Assembly: GCF_000374125.1 (NCBI RefSeq)
Contig: NZ_KB893646.1
Location: forward strand, 62,001 to 126,000
Direction of reading: 5' to 3'
DNA length: 64,000 nt
Source: Niabella aurantiaca DSM 17617
Lineage (GTDB): Bacteria > Bacteroidota > Bacteroidia > Chitinophagales > Chitinophagaceae
Below are positions 51,243-60,164 of the stretch, piece by piece (position 1 is the first letter of the stretch; every line of letters starts with the position of its first letter). The notes below the pieces were generated by a model. It worked only from the letters and a program-made list of their open reading frames with translations. It did no database searches and was not told the origin of the DNA. The translations under genes and the position numbers were made by a program.

Positions 51243-52496
51243 TTAAATAAAATCCATCGTATCATACCGGGCTTTCAGGATCCGGGAAGAATCTGCCGAC
51301 AGCCATTTTTCAAGTATGGTGGCATAAACGTTTTTGAAATCAACGCTATATTTCAGATCACCCTGGTTCAGATCCTCCAGGTTGGGCATCGCATTTAAGA
51401 CGCCTTTCTTTTTTAATCCTCCGCTGATCAGGAACATATTGTTTGCGGTGCCGTGGTCCGTTCCATTGCTGGCGTTTTGCGCCACGCGTCTTCCAAATTC
51501 AGAAAAGGTGAACAGCAGCACATCCTCCATCCGGCCATTCTTTTTCAGATCATCGGTAAAGGCTTTTATTGCCTCGCTCATCTGGGTAAACAGGCGCCCC
51601 TGCTGCGCCTCCTGGCCCACATGGGTATCAAAGCTGCCCAGTGAAATGTAATAGACCTTGGTGTTGATATCGGAAAAAATAAGGGAGGCGATCGTCTTCA
51701 GCCCGCCGCCCAGCTCCGTGTTGGGATAGGATGCCGAAGACGGATGGAGGCGGCTTTGCTTGAAAATATAATCAGCAGAAGACAGGGTCTCCGCCAGTGT
51801 TTTATACAGGTAGTCCACCGGCTTTTCGTCGTGATGATCTCCGCCATGACTCTTATTGATCTCCCGGAAATATCTCTCATTCGAAGTACCAAAAAGACGG
51901 CGGGGATCCTTTACGGCCAGCGCATTGTTTTGCTCCCCTTTCAGTGCCAGGCTCAATACATCATCCACCTCAAGCGCCTGCGTTGGCTTATCGCAGCCAT
52001 GGCATTGCGCGTCCAGGTAGCGGCCCAGCCAGCCGTTGTTCCAGTACTCATTGCTCTGGCTGGCAGAATGCCAGATATCCATGCTTCTGAAATGTGACCG
52101 GTCCGGATTGGGGTACCCCACATTGTTCAGGATCGCCATATTGCCTTCGTCATACAAGGCTTTCAGCGCAGAAAGCGAAGGATTCAGAGCCACTTCATCT
52201 GTCAGCGACAGCGCTTTATTCTTTTGTATGCCCAAACCGGGCCGCAGCTTATAATAAATATCATTGCGAACAGGGATCACCGTATTTAACCCGTCGTTAC
52301 CCCCGCTCAGCTGCAGCACCACTACCACTTTGTTACCGGCCGGCACGGCTGCAGGGTTCTCCAGTGCCTTCAGGAATTTGGGCATCATCAGGGAAGCGGT
52401 TGCCAGTGAGCCCAGCTGTATGAACTCTTTACGTTTGATCAGGAGGCCGGGGCCCGCGTATTTTTTGCTGAGGAAAGAAGCGCTTTTTTTGTTCAT
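51243..52496 (-). CDS. DUF1501 family secreted protein
   Basis: 417 residues. The N-terminus has a Tat-like signal (LIKRKEFIQLGSLATASLMMPKFL), with KRK in place of the twin arginine, as often seen in this family. DUF1501 features follow: VVVVLQLSGGNDGLNTVIPVRND, a PDRSHFRSMDIWHSA segment and LLFTFSEFGRRVAQNASNGTDHGTAN, related to the sulfatase/alkaline-phosphatase fold. It is encoded 10 nt after a DUF1800 gene, a pairing found in many bacteria; the joint function is unknown. Confidence 0.9.
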   Translation of the reverse strand: MNKKSASFLSKKYAGPGLLIKRKEFIQLGSLATASLMMPKFLKALENPAAVPAGNKVVVVLQLSGGNDGLNTVIPVRNDIYYKLRPGLGIQKNKALSLTDEVALNPSLSALKALYDEGNMAILNNVGYPNPDRSHFRSMDIWHSASQSNEYWNNGWLGRYLDAQCHGCDKPTQALEVDDVLSLALKGEQNNALAVKDPRRLFGTSNERYFREINKSHGGDHHDEKPVDYLYKTLAETLSSADYIFKQSRLHPSSASYPNTELGGGLKTIASLIFSDINTKVYYISLGSFDTHVGQEAQQGRLFTQMSEAIKAFTDDLKKNGRMEDVLLFTFSEFGRRVAQNASNGTDHGTANNMFLISGGLKKKGVLNAMPNLEDLNQGDLKYSVDFKNVYATILEKWLSADSSRILKARYDTMDFI

Positions 52497-52506
52497 GGCA
52501 TGGAGT

Positions 52507-53979
52507 TTAACACATTTGATAATCCGGAGTACTCATTAACTGGATGGTAACCGACCGGATGTACGAATCCCGGGCGGTGCTGTCTATAAATTTTGTTGCA
52601 ACCCGGTCCACACCAACAGGGTTCACCTGGAACAGGTAACCGGATATAGCCGGAAAAATAGCTTCCCGTTTCACGTTCCCAAATTTGCCCACATACTGTG
52701 GCCAGTCGATGGATGCATTGATCAGACCGGCGCCGGCAACGCGTTTTGCAGGTTTTTTTGCGGCTGGCTTTGCGGGCACATTGGCCATCCCGTCTGCCTT
52801 CCGGCCCATCATCACATCATCATCCTGCTTGGGCTTCACGTTCAGCAGGTCCTTGTCATTAAAAAGCTGCGGAATCCTCAGCCGCATCATCAGGGTACTG
52901 CTGTCGATCCAGGATCTTCCACCGGGCCATCCGGCCACATTGGGCGGATACAGCAATTGCTGGCCCAGGATGCGTTGCAGGTTCATCAATGCGTTGTCGT
53001 TGTCCAGGCGCATGGGCACCATCCGCTGTATGCCTGCCAGCAATTCGATGGGCGACTTGATGCGCGTACCGATGTTTTTATCGTCATAAAACCAATCGGC
53101 CGTAAAGATCTGTTCCATCAGTTTGCCGATATCATAGTCCTTGTAAAAAGCTTCGGAAAGCGCCTGTACCCGGTCTTTATCGACAACATCGTTCACAAAG
53201 AACCGGTAGATCTTTTCTGTAATAAATGTTGCGGTCTGCCGCTTTTCCAGGATGATATCCAGTACCTCGTTCCCGTCAAAGTTGCCCTTCTTTCCCAAAA
53301 AGGTCTTCCCCCCTTCATCGTGCTGTCTTTTATTAAACACAAACTCGCCGCGTGCGTTTGCCGTCCAACCCGTAAAAGCCCGGGCGCCTTCCTTTATGTC
53401 ATTTTCAGTATAGTTTCCACGCCCCAATGTGAACAGCTCCATTACCTCCCGGGCAAAATTCTCATTCGGATGTCCCTTTTTATTCTGCTGGTTGTTCAGA
53501 AAATAGAGCATCGCCGCAGACTGTGATACTTCTTTCAACAGGGTTCTGAAGTTGCCCAGGGCATTTTTGCGGAGGGTATGTAAGAAAAGCTGGTTGTAAA
53601 AAAGATTACCGTTACGGCTGGCAAAGTGTCCGTGCCAGAAAAAAGCCATTTTTTCGCGCAGCTGTGCGGCACTGGCAACCATTTCCTTCAGCCAGTAGAG
53701 ATTCAAATCCTTTACCGCCGCCCGTTGCTTCCGGTTCAGGATCCTGCGGTCTTCCGCAGTCAGCTTTGCCCGTTTTCCCGGCGTCAGATAGGATTCGTAA
53801 AGCTGCAGCAGCTCATCACTGGCAATATTGATATACCCCGGCTCTTTGGCCGACGCCTTTACCAGGGCCTTATAATATTGCTGCGGTGTATATTTTTCCA
53901 GATCCTGTAACTGCTCAACGGCAGGTCCAAAACCTGCGCGCCATAAAAGATGCTGATTCTTTTTCTGATTGGAAGCCAT
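52507..53979 (-). CDS. DUF1800 family protein
   Basis: The ATG at 53979 gives 490 residues (a GTG one codon upstream is also possible). Family features are HLLWRAGFGPAVEQL, EKMAFFWHGHFASRN, NFAREVMELFTLGRGNYTENDIKEGARAFTGW, and the C-terminal YPPNVAGWPGGRSWIDSSTLMMR. A Lys/Ala/Pro-rich insert (about 400-430) interrupts the C-terminal part. DUF1800 proteins occur in pairs with DUF1501 proteins in many Bacteroidota and Planctomycetota; their role is unknown. No clear signal peptide is visible. Confidence 0.9.
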   Translation of the reverse strand: MASNQKKNQHLLWRAGFGPAVEQLQDLEKYTPQQYYKALVKASAKEPGYINIASDELLQLYESYLTPGKRAKLTAEDRRILNRKQRAAVKDLNLYWLKEMVASAAQLREKMAFFWHGHFASRNGNLFYNQLFLHTLRKNALGNFRTLLKEVSQSAAMLYFLNNQQNKKGHPNENFAREVMELFTLGRGNYTENDIKEGARAFTGWTANARGEFVFNKRQHDEGGKTFLGKKGNFDGNEVLDIILEKRQTATFITEKIYRFFVNDVVDKDRVQALSEAFYKDYDIGKLMEQIFTADWFYDDKNIGTRIKSPIELLAGIQRMVPMRLDNDNALMNLQRILGQQLLYPPNVAGWPGGRSWIDSSTLMMRLRIPQLFNDKDLLNVKPKQDDDVMMGRKADGMANVPAKPAAKKPAKRVAGAGLINASIDWPQYVGKFGNVKREAIFPAISGYLFQVNPVGVDRVATKFIDSTARDSYIRSVTIQLMSTPDYQMC

Positions 53980-54251
53980 CACATCGTATTTTAACTATTG
54001 ACCTGTCATATTTTAAAAAGTTTAAATCCAGAACCAAAAAGATGCCGGAGCAGCGCTTGAAGATTTGAAAACGGGAGAATGGGAAATGAGATTTCAAGCA
54101 GGAAACCGGTTCGATGCCCGGTATTGAATTTCCGAACCTGATCGATAACAGGGTGCTAAGTCAGGTATGCACATTTCACTTCTCGCGTACATTGACCCTG
54201 AAAACGGATCTGCCCTGGAACTTTAAACTTTAAACGTCGAACATTGTATCT

Positions 54252-54259
54252 TAGATTTG
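54252..54259 (+). promoter_or_regulatory. -7 promoter element of the enoyl-CoA hydratase gene
   Basis: A perfect TAGATTTG lies 14 nt upstream of the start codon. The rest of the 53980-54251 spacer shows no gene. Confidence 0.6.
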
Positions 54260-54273
54260 TAAAAAGGATCTTT

Positions 54274-55053
54274 ATGAGCTATCAGACCATTTTAACATCT
54301 GTTGAGGATGCCACCTTAACCATTACCATCAACCGGCCGGATAAGCTAAATGCGCTGAACCAAACCGTACTCTCAGAACTGGCGCTGGTCATTGACGATT
54401 TCATTACCAACCCGGCGATCCGGTCGGCGATCCTTACCGGCAGCGGAGAAAAGGCCTTTATTGCGGGCGCCGATATTTCGGAGTTCTCCGCCCTGGATGC
54501 GGCCGGGGGAACAGCGCTTGCACAGAAAGGGCAGCAACTTTTTGCCCGGATCGAAAACGCACCCAAGCCCATCATTGCTGCCGTGAATGGTTTTGCGCTG
54601 GGCGGCGGCTGCGAGCTGGCCATGGCCTGTCATTTTCGCCTGGTCAGTGAAAATGCCAAATTTGGCCAGCCGGAAGTAAACCTGGGGCTTTTGCCGGGCT
54701 ACGGAGGTACCCAGCGGCTGACCCGCCTGATCGGTAAAGGGCGGGCGCTGGAGCTGCTGCTCACCGGGAATATGATCGACGCAGTTACCGCCTTCAACTA
54801 CGGACTTGTAAATCATGTGGTGCCCCAGGGCGAATTGCTGCTGAAAACCCGGTCCATCCTTTCCGTTATCCATACAAAGGCGCCGCTGGCCATTGCCGCA
54901 TGCATAGAAGCCGCTAACCTGGCAGAATCCGCCGGGGACGCAGGTTACGAAAACGAGGCAAAAAGCTTCGGCAAGCTGATCGCCACCAATGATGCCCGGG
55001 AAGGGATCGCAGCATTTATGGAAAAGCGGAAGGCGGAGTTTAAGGGAAACTGA
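54274..55053 (+). CDS. Enoyl-CoA hydratase/isomerase family protein
   Basis: 259 residues from the ATG at 54274; an upstream in-frame TTG (54244) overlaps the promoter and is rejected. Crotonase-fold signatures are ITINRPDKLNALN, FIAGADISEF (oxyanion hole), and PIIAAVNGFALGGGCELAMACHFRLVSENAKFGQPEVNLGLLPGYGGT with two Glu residues (CEL and QPE) in the positions of the catalytic pair of true hydratases. It probably hydrates 2-enoyl-CoA in fatty-acid or amino-acid degradation. It is a single gene with its own promoter. Confidence 0.92.
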   Translation: MSYQTILTSVEDATLTITINRPDKLNALNQTVLSELALVIDDFITNPAIRSAILTGSGEKAFIAGADISEFSALDAAGGTALAQKGQQLFARIENAPKPIIAAVNGFALGGGCELAMACHFRLVSENAKFGQPEVNLGLLPGYGGTQRLTRLIGKGRALELLLTGNMIDAVTAFNYGLVNHVVPQGELLLKTRSILSVIHTKAPLAIAACIEAANLAESAGDAGYENEAKSFGKLIATNDAREGIAAFMEKRKAEFKGN

Positions 55054-55104
55054 GAATCGAGAAATCAGATGTGAAAAATGGAAAGACTAAAACTCGATGC
55101 TCAA

Positions 55105-56112
55105 TCAAAGCTTCTCCAGATATTCGTTCACATTAAATTTATTCGGCGCATCCGGATGTTCCTTAAAATATTGTGCACAGGACTCCAGCGCTTCTTTCAG
55201 CCATTGCCCGTATGGCGTTTTATCCTTACCATCCCACCCTGCATGAAAGTAGTCCCCGGCGGGGGTCCGGTAAAAAAGGAACGGATCCTCTTTGCCAAAA
55301 CTTCCATAACGGTAACCCTGGATCTTATAATAAGGCGACAGGGCAGAAGGGCGGCCGACCAGCTCAAACTGTAGCACGGCCTCTTTTCCTTCCTGCTTTG
55401 AAGCATGATTGGCATTCCGGATCTTCGACAACACTTCCATCCCGCCGATCTCATCCAGTATCTTTTGCTCCCGTTCCGTGTATTTAAACGGGTAGGGTAA
55501 AAAACCGCCATCCACAGGCAGATCCTTTTCCGATTTCCGCTGCTGCATCAGCTGAACGCTTTTTCCTTCCCGGTTGATATAAAAGGTTTTCGCATTCTCT
55601 TTATAGGCCATGGGCGGATGTTCAGGATCCTTGCTCCGGTCCCAGTAGCAGCCGTTACAAGCAAACGCATAGCCATAGTTAAACGGCGAAACCCAATCCC
55701 ATTGCGGCCGGATGGCCACCTTTCCCTGCTCATTCACAAACCCTACCTTACCCTTCTGTACACAGCGGGCCAGGCCTTCTTCAAAATAATCGGGACCGTT
55801 GTCATAAGCCAGCGGCCGGTATAGGAACAGCCCTTTCCGGTTGTACACACTTCCAAATGAGATGGCCGTTCCGTTATCTGCCGGATCAATATCAAAGAGG
55901 TTGATGAGGGGATCGGTGATGGGCTCACCGGGTTCAAAATACATGACCGGGGCTCCTTTTGCGGGGATCACCACCCGTCCCTTATCGTCTTTTACACCTA
56001 TTAAAGAATCTTCGGGATCCATAAAATAATAAAGTTTTTCCTGCGCAGTCAGCAGCATGGGAAGCAAGGACATAACCGTGAGGATGCAGGAACGGAACAG
56101 GCGGTTCTTCAT
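55105..56112 (-). CDS. Secreted WG-repeat protein
   Basis: 335 residues with a signal peptide (ILTVMSLLPMLLTAQ). Central WG-type repeats are visible, such as YFEEGLARCVQKGKVGFVNEQGKVAIRPQWDWVSPFNYGYAFA. The C-terminal 120 residues have no family I recognise (EFELVGRPSALSPYYKIQGYR-like strands). WG repeats form beta-propeller or solenoid-like folds of unknown function in secreted proteins. Confidence 0.8.
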   Translation of the reverse strand: MKNRLFRSCILTVMSLLPMLLTAQEKLYYFMDPEDSLIGVKDDKGRVVIPAKGAPVMYFEPGEPITDPLINLFDIDPADNGTAISFGSVYNRKGLFLYRPLAYDNGPDYFEEGLARCVQKGKVGFVNEQGKVAIRPQWDWVSPFNYGYAFACNGCYWDRSKDPEHPPMAYKENAKTFYINREGKSVQLMQQRKSEKDLPVDGGFLPYPFKYTEREQKILDEIGGMEVLSKIRNANHASKQEGKEAVLQFELVGRPSALSPYYKIQGYRYGSFGKEDPFLFYRTPAGDYFHAGWDGKDKTPYGQWLKEALESCAQYFKEHPDAPNKFNVNEYLEKL

Positions 56113-56177
56113 ACTTTCTTTTTATACTGTTTTTATATTAAAAACCGGGCTGAAGATAAATAAACTTTATTTACCAA

Positions 56178-56185
56178 TACCTTTG
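56178..56185 (+). promoter_or_regulatory. Possible distal -7 element upstream of fumC
   Basis: A perfect TACCTTTG on the plus strand lies about 150 nt before fumC. No -33 element is visible, so its use is uncertain. Confidence 0.35.
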
Positions 56186-56337
56186 CGGCAAGCGGCTGTA
56201 TCAAAAGTCACCGTTGTCATTGGCATTTATTTCAGCATCGAATACGAGGTTTGATTCTCAATAGATTCTGAAACAAGTTCAGAAAGACATTTCGTGATAA
56301 AACGACTTTTGAGACGGTCACAACTCAAACTTAAAAA

Positions 56338-57741
56338 ATGAATATGGAGTACAGAATTGAAAAAGACACAATGGGTGAGGTAAAAGTGCCCGCAGATGCG
56401 CTCTATGGCGCACAAACACAACGCTCGATTGACAATTTTAAGATTGCCGCCGATATTAACCGGATGCCGAAAGAGATCATCAGGGCCTTTGCTTACTTAA
56501 AAAAAGCAGCCGCGATCACCAACACAAAAGCCAAAGTGCTTCCCAAGAAAAAATCAGACCTGATCGGAAAAGTATGCAATGAGATCCTGGAAGGAAAATT
56601 AGACGACAGCTTCCCGCTGGTAGTGTGGCAAACGGGCAGCGGTACCCAAAGCAATATGAATGTAAACGAAGTGGTCGCCTACCGGGGCCATGTGCTCAAT
56701 GGCGGCCGGCTTACTGATAAGGATAAGGTGCTCCATCCTAATGATGACGTAAATAAATCGCAAAGCAGCAACGACACTTTTCCCACGGCGATGCATATTG
56801 CCGCTTATAAGATCCTGGTTGAAGTAACCATCCCCGGTATTGAAAAGCTGAGGGACACACTGCAGAAGAAGAGTAAGCAATTTATGAAAGTGGTAAAGAT
56901 CGGCCGCACCCATTTTATGGACGCCACCCCTTTAACACTGGGCCAGGAGCTGAGCGGCTATGTATCCCAGCTGAACCACGGTCTGAAAGCCATAAAAAAT
57001 ACCCTCCCCCATTTGTCGGAACTGGCATTGGGCGGTACGGCCGTAGGAACCGGTATCAATACGCCTCCCGACTATGCAAAGAACGTGGCCGCTGAAATTG
57101 CAAAGCTGACCAAACTACCGTTTAAGACCGCAGAGAATAAGTTTGAAGCCCTTGCGGCGCATGATGCCATCGTAGAGGCCCACGGCGCACTGAAAACAGT
57201 GGCGGTAAGCCTGATGAAGATCGCCAACGATATCCGCATGCTGTCTTCCGGTCCGCGCAGCGGCATCGGGGAGCTGTTCATCCCAGACAATGAGCCCGGC
57301 TCTTCCATCATGCCCGGTAAGGTAAATCCTACCCAATGTGAGGCGCTCACCATGATCGCCGCGCAGGTACTGGGCAACGATGTAGCCATCAATATTGGCG
57401 GTGCTACCGGCCATTTTGAGCTGAACGTGTTCAAACCGGTAATGATCTATAACTTCCTGCACAGCGCGCGCTTGATCGGCGACGGATGTGTTTCCTTTAA
57501 TGATAAATGTGCCACAGGGTTGAAGCCGATCGAAGAGAATATTAAAAAGCACCTGGACAATTCGCTGATGCTGGTTACTGCCCTGAACCCGAAGATCGGG
57601 TACTATAAAGCCGCCGAAATTGCCCAGAAGGCGCATAAGGAAAATACCACGCTAAAGGCCATGGCCGTTAAACTTGGCTACCTTACCGAAAAGGAATTTG
57701 ACGAATGGGTGGTACCGGCCAAAATGGTGGGAAAAATATAA
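56338..57741 (+). CDS. fumC: Class II fumarate hydratase
   Basis: A 467-residue enzyme of the fumarase/aspartase superfamily that interconverts fumarate and malate in the TCA cycle. Family features are [39 protein letters not shown], the histidine in [18 protein letters not shown], and the signature [17 protein letters not shown]. Its length is normal. A second ATG lies two codons downstream. It is a single gene closed by a strong terminator. Confidence 0.96.
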   Translation: MNMEYRIEKDTMGEVKVPADALYGAQTQRSIDNFKIAADINRMPKEIIRAFAYLKKAAAITNTKAKVLPKKKSDLIGKVCNEILEGKLDDSFPLVVWQTGSGTQSNMNVNEVVAYRGHVLNGGRLTDKDKVLHPNDDVNKSQSSNDTFPTAMHIAAYKILVEVTIPGIEKLRDTLQKKSKQFMKVVKIGRTHFMDATPLTLGQELSGYVSQLNHGLKAIKNTLPHLSELALGGTAVGTGINTPPDYAKNVAAEIAKLTKLPFKTAENKFEALAAHDAIVEAHGALKTVAVSLMKIANDIRMLSSGPRSGIGELFIPDNEPGSSIMPGKVNPTQCEALTMIAAQVLGNDVAINIGGATGHFELNVFKPVMIYNFLHSARLIGDGCVSFNDKCATGLKPIEENIKKHLDNSLMLVTALNPKIGYYKAAEIAQKAHKENTTLKAMAVKLGYLTEKEFDEWVVPAKMVGKI

Positions 57742-57808
57742 ATATGCGGCTGTATTGATGTGAGATCCCTTGTGGGAGACTTCACAGCGGAGTTCATTGA
57801 TTTTGCAA

Positions 57809-57846
57809 AAGAAGATTGCCTTTAAATCCGGCGATCTTCTTTTTTA
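57809..57846 (+). terminator. Terminator of fumC
   Basis: A 12-bp stem (AAGAAGATTGCC at 57809-57820, GGCGATCTTCTT at 57830-57841, one G-U pair) is followed by TTTTT. Confidence 0.85.
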
Positions 57847-57849
57847 TGA

Positions 57850-57978
57850 TATAAGCAGGGTTTGTTTACAGGATCTTTGTTTACAATCCTACTGTAATCA
57901 GGCACGCGTGTAAGCAAAACCGTTTACACGCGCTCATTTTTGGCAAACACCGTAAACAAATAATACCCGGGCCGGTAA
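57850..57978. repeat. Cluster of GTTTAC/GTAAAC motifs with a central palindrome
   Basis: Between fumC and fic there are several GTTTAC or GTAAAC hexamers in about 130 nt, on both strands. Two of them flank CGCGTGTAA (57905-57913) and TTACACGCG (57924-57932), a perfect 9-bp inverted repeat. There is no T-tract, so this is not an obvious terminator. Confidence 0.4.
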
Positions 57979-58031
57979 ACGCAGAAAGCCCGTGGCCGTA
58001 TGAATTTTTGGGGTGCTGTACAAAAAAGAGA

Positions 58032-59174
58032 CTATTGGCCGGGATCCTTATGATCATCAAACAAATGCAGGTACCCTTCAAAGGCATAGAGCTTTCCTCT
58101 TTGTCCGCCGGTGATCTCTTTTACGATCTTCAATGCTTCCAGCAGCTCGATCATCTTATAAGCGGTCTTGGGCTGTTTACCAATTACGGAGCCTACGGTT
58201 TGTGCATTTACGATCGGCTGCGAATACATGTAGTTCACCACTTTATAAGCATCCCCGCTGCGCACGCCTACATCTTTCAATTTTTGATCGATGGCCTTTT
58301 GCAATTGCAGGATGCCATCAAAGGTAGCCACGCCGCTTTTTGCCGTTTCGATGATGCCGGTAAGGAAAAACTTAAACCATTGACCGATGTCGTTATGAAT
58401 GCGTACCCGCATCAGGTTATCATAATAGAGCATCCGGTTGCGTTCAAAAAAATCGGACAGGTATAAGATCGGTTGTTTTAAAATGCCTTTGCTGACCAGG
58501 TAAAGGGTGATCAGCAGGCGGCCTACCCTTCCGTTTCCATCCAGGAACGGGTGAATGGTTTCAAACTGGTAGTGGATCAACGCTATTTTCAGCAGATCAG
58601 GCAACGGATTCAATTCGTCATTGGCAAACTTTTCCAGGTCGCCCATCAGTTCACTGATGCTATGCTGCGCCGGCGGCACAAAAACCGCATCATTAATGGT
58701 GGCGCCGCCAATCCAGTTTTGAGACCTGCGATATTCGCCCGGCTGTTTATGCTTGCCTCTTACTCCCAGCAGCAGTACTTTGTGCGTTTGCCGGATGAGC
58801 CGGGAGGAAAAAGGCAAAGTGTGCAGCAGTTTTACGGCTTCGTTCATTGCTGCGATATAGTTTTGCACCTCCTCCCAGTCGTTCCGCTTTTCGCTGTCAA
58901 TTTCCTCTTTGGGCAAAAATGCTTCTTCTATATTTGTTTGTGTGCCTTCTATTTTGGAGGATTGGGTAGCTTCCTTAGCAATATGCATGCGGATGAACAG
59001 CTCAATATTCACATACTCGGAATACATATCCAGCCGGCCCAATTGCCTGTCGGCCCGGGATAAGAGCTGCCATACCTGCATATCCGTTACTTCCCAATTC
59101 CGGTTCATAAAACCGGGTTGAAAACTTTTGTAATATCCCTGCTGTATATAATTTCCTGCCTGAAACTGGTGCAT
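58032..59174 (-). CDS. Fic-domain AMP-transferase family protein
   Basis: 380 residues. The Fic core has the full active-site motif HPFLDGNGRVGR (His208-Arg219), so it should transfer AMP or another nucleotide moiety to a target hydroxyl. An N-terminal inhibitory motif S-x3-E-G (Ser72, Glu76, Gly77 in SSKIEG) suggests a class II self-inhibited Fic. The C-terminal part (about 290-370) looks like a winged helix (VNAQTVGSVIGKQPKTAYKMIELLEALKIV), so the protein may bind DNA, perhaps the palindromes just upstream of its own gene. No antitoxin gene is adjacent. Confidence 0.92.
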   Translation of the reverse strand: MHQFQAGNYIQQGYYKSFQPGFMNRNWEVTDMQVWQLLSRADRQLGRLDMYSEYVNIELFIRMHIAKEATQSSKIEGTQTNIEEAFLPKEEIDSEKRNDWEEVQNYIAAMNEAVKLLHTLPFSSRLIRQTHKVLLLGVRGKHKQPGEYRRSQNWIGGATINDAVFVPPAQHSISELMGDLEKFANDELNPLPDLLKIALIHYQFETIHPFLDGNGRVGRLLITLYLVSKGILKQPILYLSDFFERNRMLYYDNLMRVRIHNDIGQWFKFFLTGIIETAKSGVATFDGILQLQKAIDQKLKDVGVRSGDAYKVVNYMYSQPIVNAQTVGSVIGKQPKTAYKMIELLEALKIVKEITGGQRGKLYAFEGYLHLFDDHKDPGQ

Positions 59175-59176
59175 AA

Positions 59177-59203
59177 GTACAATAAGAGCAATTGTTATTG
59201 TAC
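59177..59203. promoter_or_regulatory. Palindromic operator at the fic start
   Basis: Perfect 9-bp arms GTACAATAA (59177-59185) and TTATTGTAC (59195-59203) flank a 9-nt spacer directly before the fic start codon and touch the -7 element. Confidence 0.6.
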
Positions 59204-59210
59204 AAATATA
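59203..59210 (-). promoter_or_regulatory. -7 promoter element of fic
   Basis: TATATTTG on the minus strand matches TAnnTTTG exactly. It is wedged between the operator palindrome (59177-59203) and the repeated motif array (59215-59269). Confidence 0.6.
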
Positions 59211-59214
59211 CTAA

Positions 59215-59269
59215 AAAAGTAAAATAATCATATTTTTTATTTTACTTTTTTTCATAAAAGTAAAATAAT
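59215..59269. repeat. Triple 13-14-bp motif array upstream of fic
   Basis: AAAAGTAAAATAAT occurs at 59215-59228 and 59256-59269. Its inverse TTATTTTACTTTT lies between them at 59237-59249, giving two overlapping inverted repeats with spacers of 9 and 6 nt. Confidence 0.7.
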
Positions 59270-59312
59270 GGGCCTGTTAGTTTTCTTTTCCAGAAAGTTG
59301 ATTAATGCTAAA

Positions 59313-59333
59313 AACGCCCTGTTTGGGGGCGTT
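59313..59333 (-). terminator. Terminator of lspA
   Basis: A 7-bp stem (AACGCCC at 59313-59319, GGGCGTT at 59327-59333) is followed on the minus strand by a T-run, 26 nt after the lspA stop. Confidence 0.7.
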
Positions 59334-59358
59334 TGCTTTTAAAAAAATTTCCGGAAGA

Positions 59359-60066
59359 TCAGGATCTTTCAGCAGAAGATGTTTGGCTTCCGGTCACTGT
59401 ACCATCAGACGGGCCAGCCGGTGCTGCTTTCTTATAAAACTTCTTTTGAAAGACCAGCAGGGTGATCACCCCGGTGGAAATGGCCATATCGGCAATGTTA
59501 AAGATGGGTGCAAAAAATTCAAACGGCTGTCCGCCTACCCAGGGAAACCAGGAAGGATAGTGGGTCTTCACCATCGGGAAATACAGCATATCCACCACAC
59601 TCCCATGCAGGAAGGAGGCGTACCCTTTACCCCCCATTTTTGCAATGCCTTCGTAGCCTATATAATCGCCAAATGCGGGATCAAAATGCAGTCCTTTATC
59701 GAAGATCATCCCATAGAACATGCTGTCGATCAGGTTGCCCAGTGCCCCGGCATAGATCAGTGCCACGCACACCATAAAGCCCCGGGTATATTTTTCGCGG
59801 GCAAACCGCACCAGCAGAAAAGATCCGAAGATCACCGCAGCCAGCCTGAAAAGGGTCAGTGTTACCTTTCCGGCCTCATTGCCAAACTTCCACCCCCAGG
59901 CCATACCCGAGTTTTCGATAAAGTGCAGCCGCGCCCAGTCCATGCCAAAGATGCGAGTCACTTCTCCGATGGGATAGTGTGTTTTTATATAGATCTTCAC
60001 CACCTGGTCTACCAATAAAACCAATAGTATGATCCCGATTGCTGTGCTTAATTTTCCTGCTTTCAT
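59359..60066 (-). CDS. lspA: Lipoprotein signal peptidase II
   Basis: The ATG at 60066 (MKAGKLSTAIGI) gives 235 residues, long for LspA (about 160) because of Bacteroidota-type inserts between the membrane segments. The catalytic Asp pair is in AGALGNLIDSMFYG and FAPIFNIADMAIS. Four membrane segments are visible. It is an inner-membrane aspartic peptidase that cleaves lipoprotein signals, serving the many SusD-type lipoproteins of this organism. A Ser/Thr-rich tail (GPSDGTVTGSQTSSAERS) closes the protein. Confidence 0.94.
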   Translation of the reverse strand: MKAGKLSTAIGIILLVLLVDQVVKIYIKTHYPIGEVTRIFGMDWARLHFIENSGMAWGWKFGNEAGKVTLTLFRLAAVIFGSFLLVRFAREKYTRGFMVCVALIYAGALGNLIDSMFYGMIFDKGLHFDPAFGDYIGYEGIAKMGGKGYASFLHGSVVDMLYFPMVKTHYPSWFPWVGGQPFEFFAPIFNIADMAISTGVITLLVFQKKFYKKAAPAGPSDGTVTGSQTSSAERS

Positions 60067-60073
60067 GCGGCAG

Positions 60074-60081
60074 CAAATATA
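60074..60081 (-). promoter_or_regulatory. -7 promoter element of lspA
   Basis: TATATTTG on the minus strand matches TAnnTTTG only 7 nt before the chosen start codon, implying a nearly leaderless transcript. Confidence 0.55.
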
Positions 60082-60164
60082 CGAGAGTTTAGGTTTTCCG
60101 CTGCTGATTGCAGACCCACTGATCCGCAAACTGATACCGATCTGCGGATCAGCGGATTTTCCGG

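Noticed and set aside
57905-57932. Palindrome downstream of fic considered as its terminator
   Set aside because: No T-tract follows on the minus strand and it lies about 100 nt past the stop codon.
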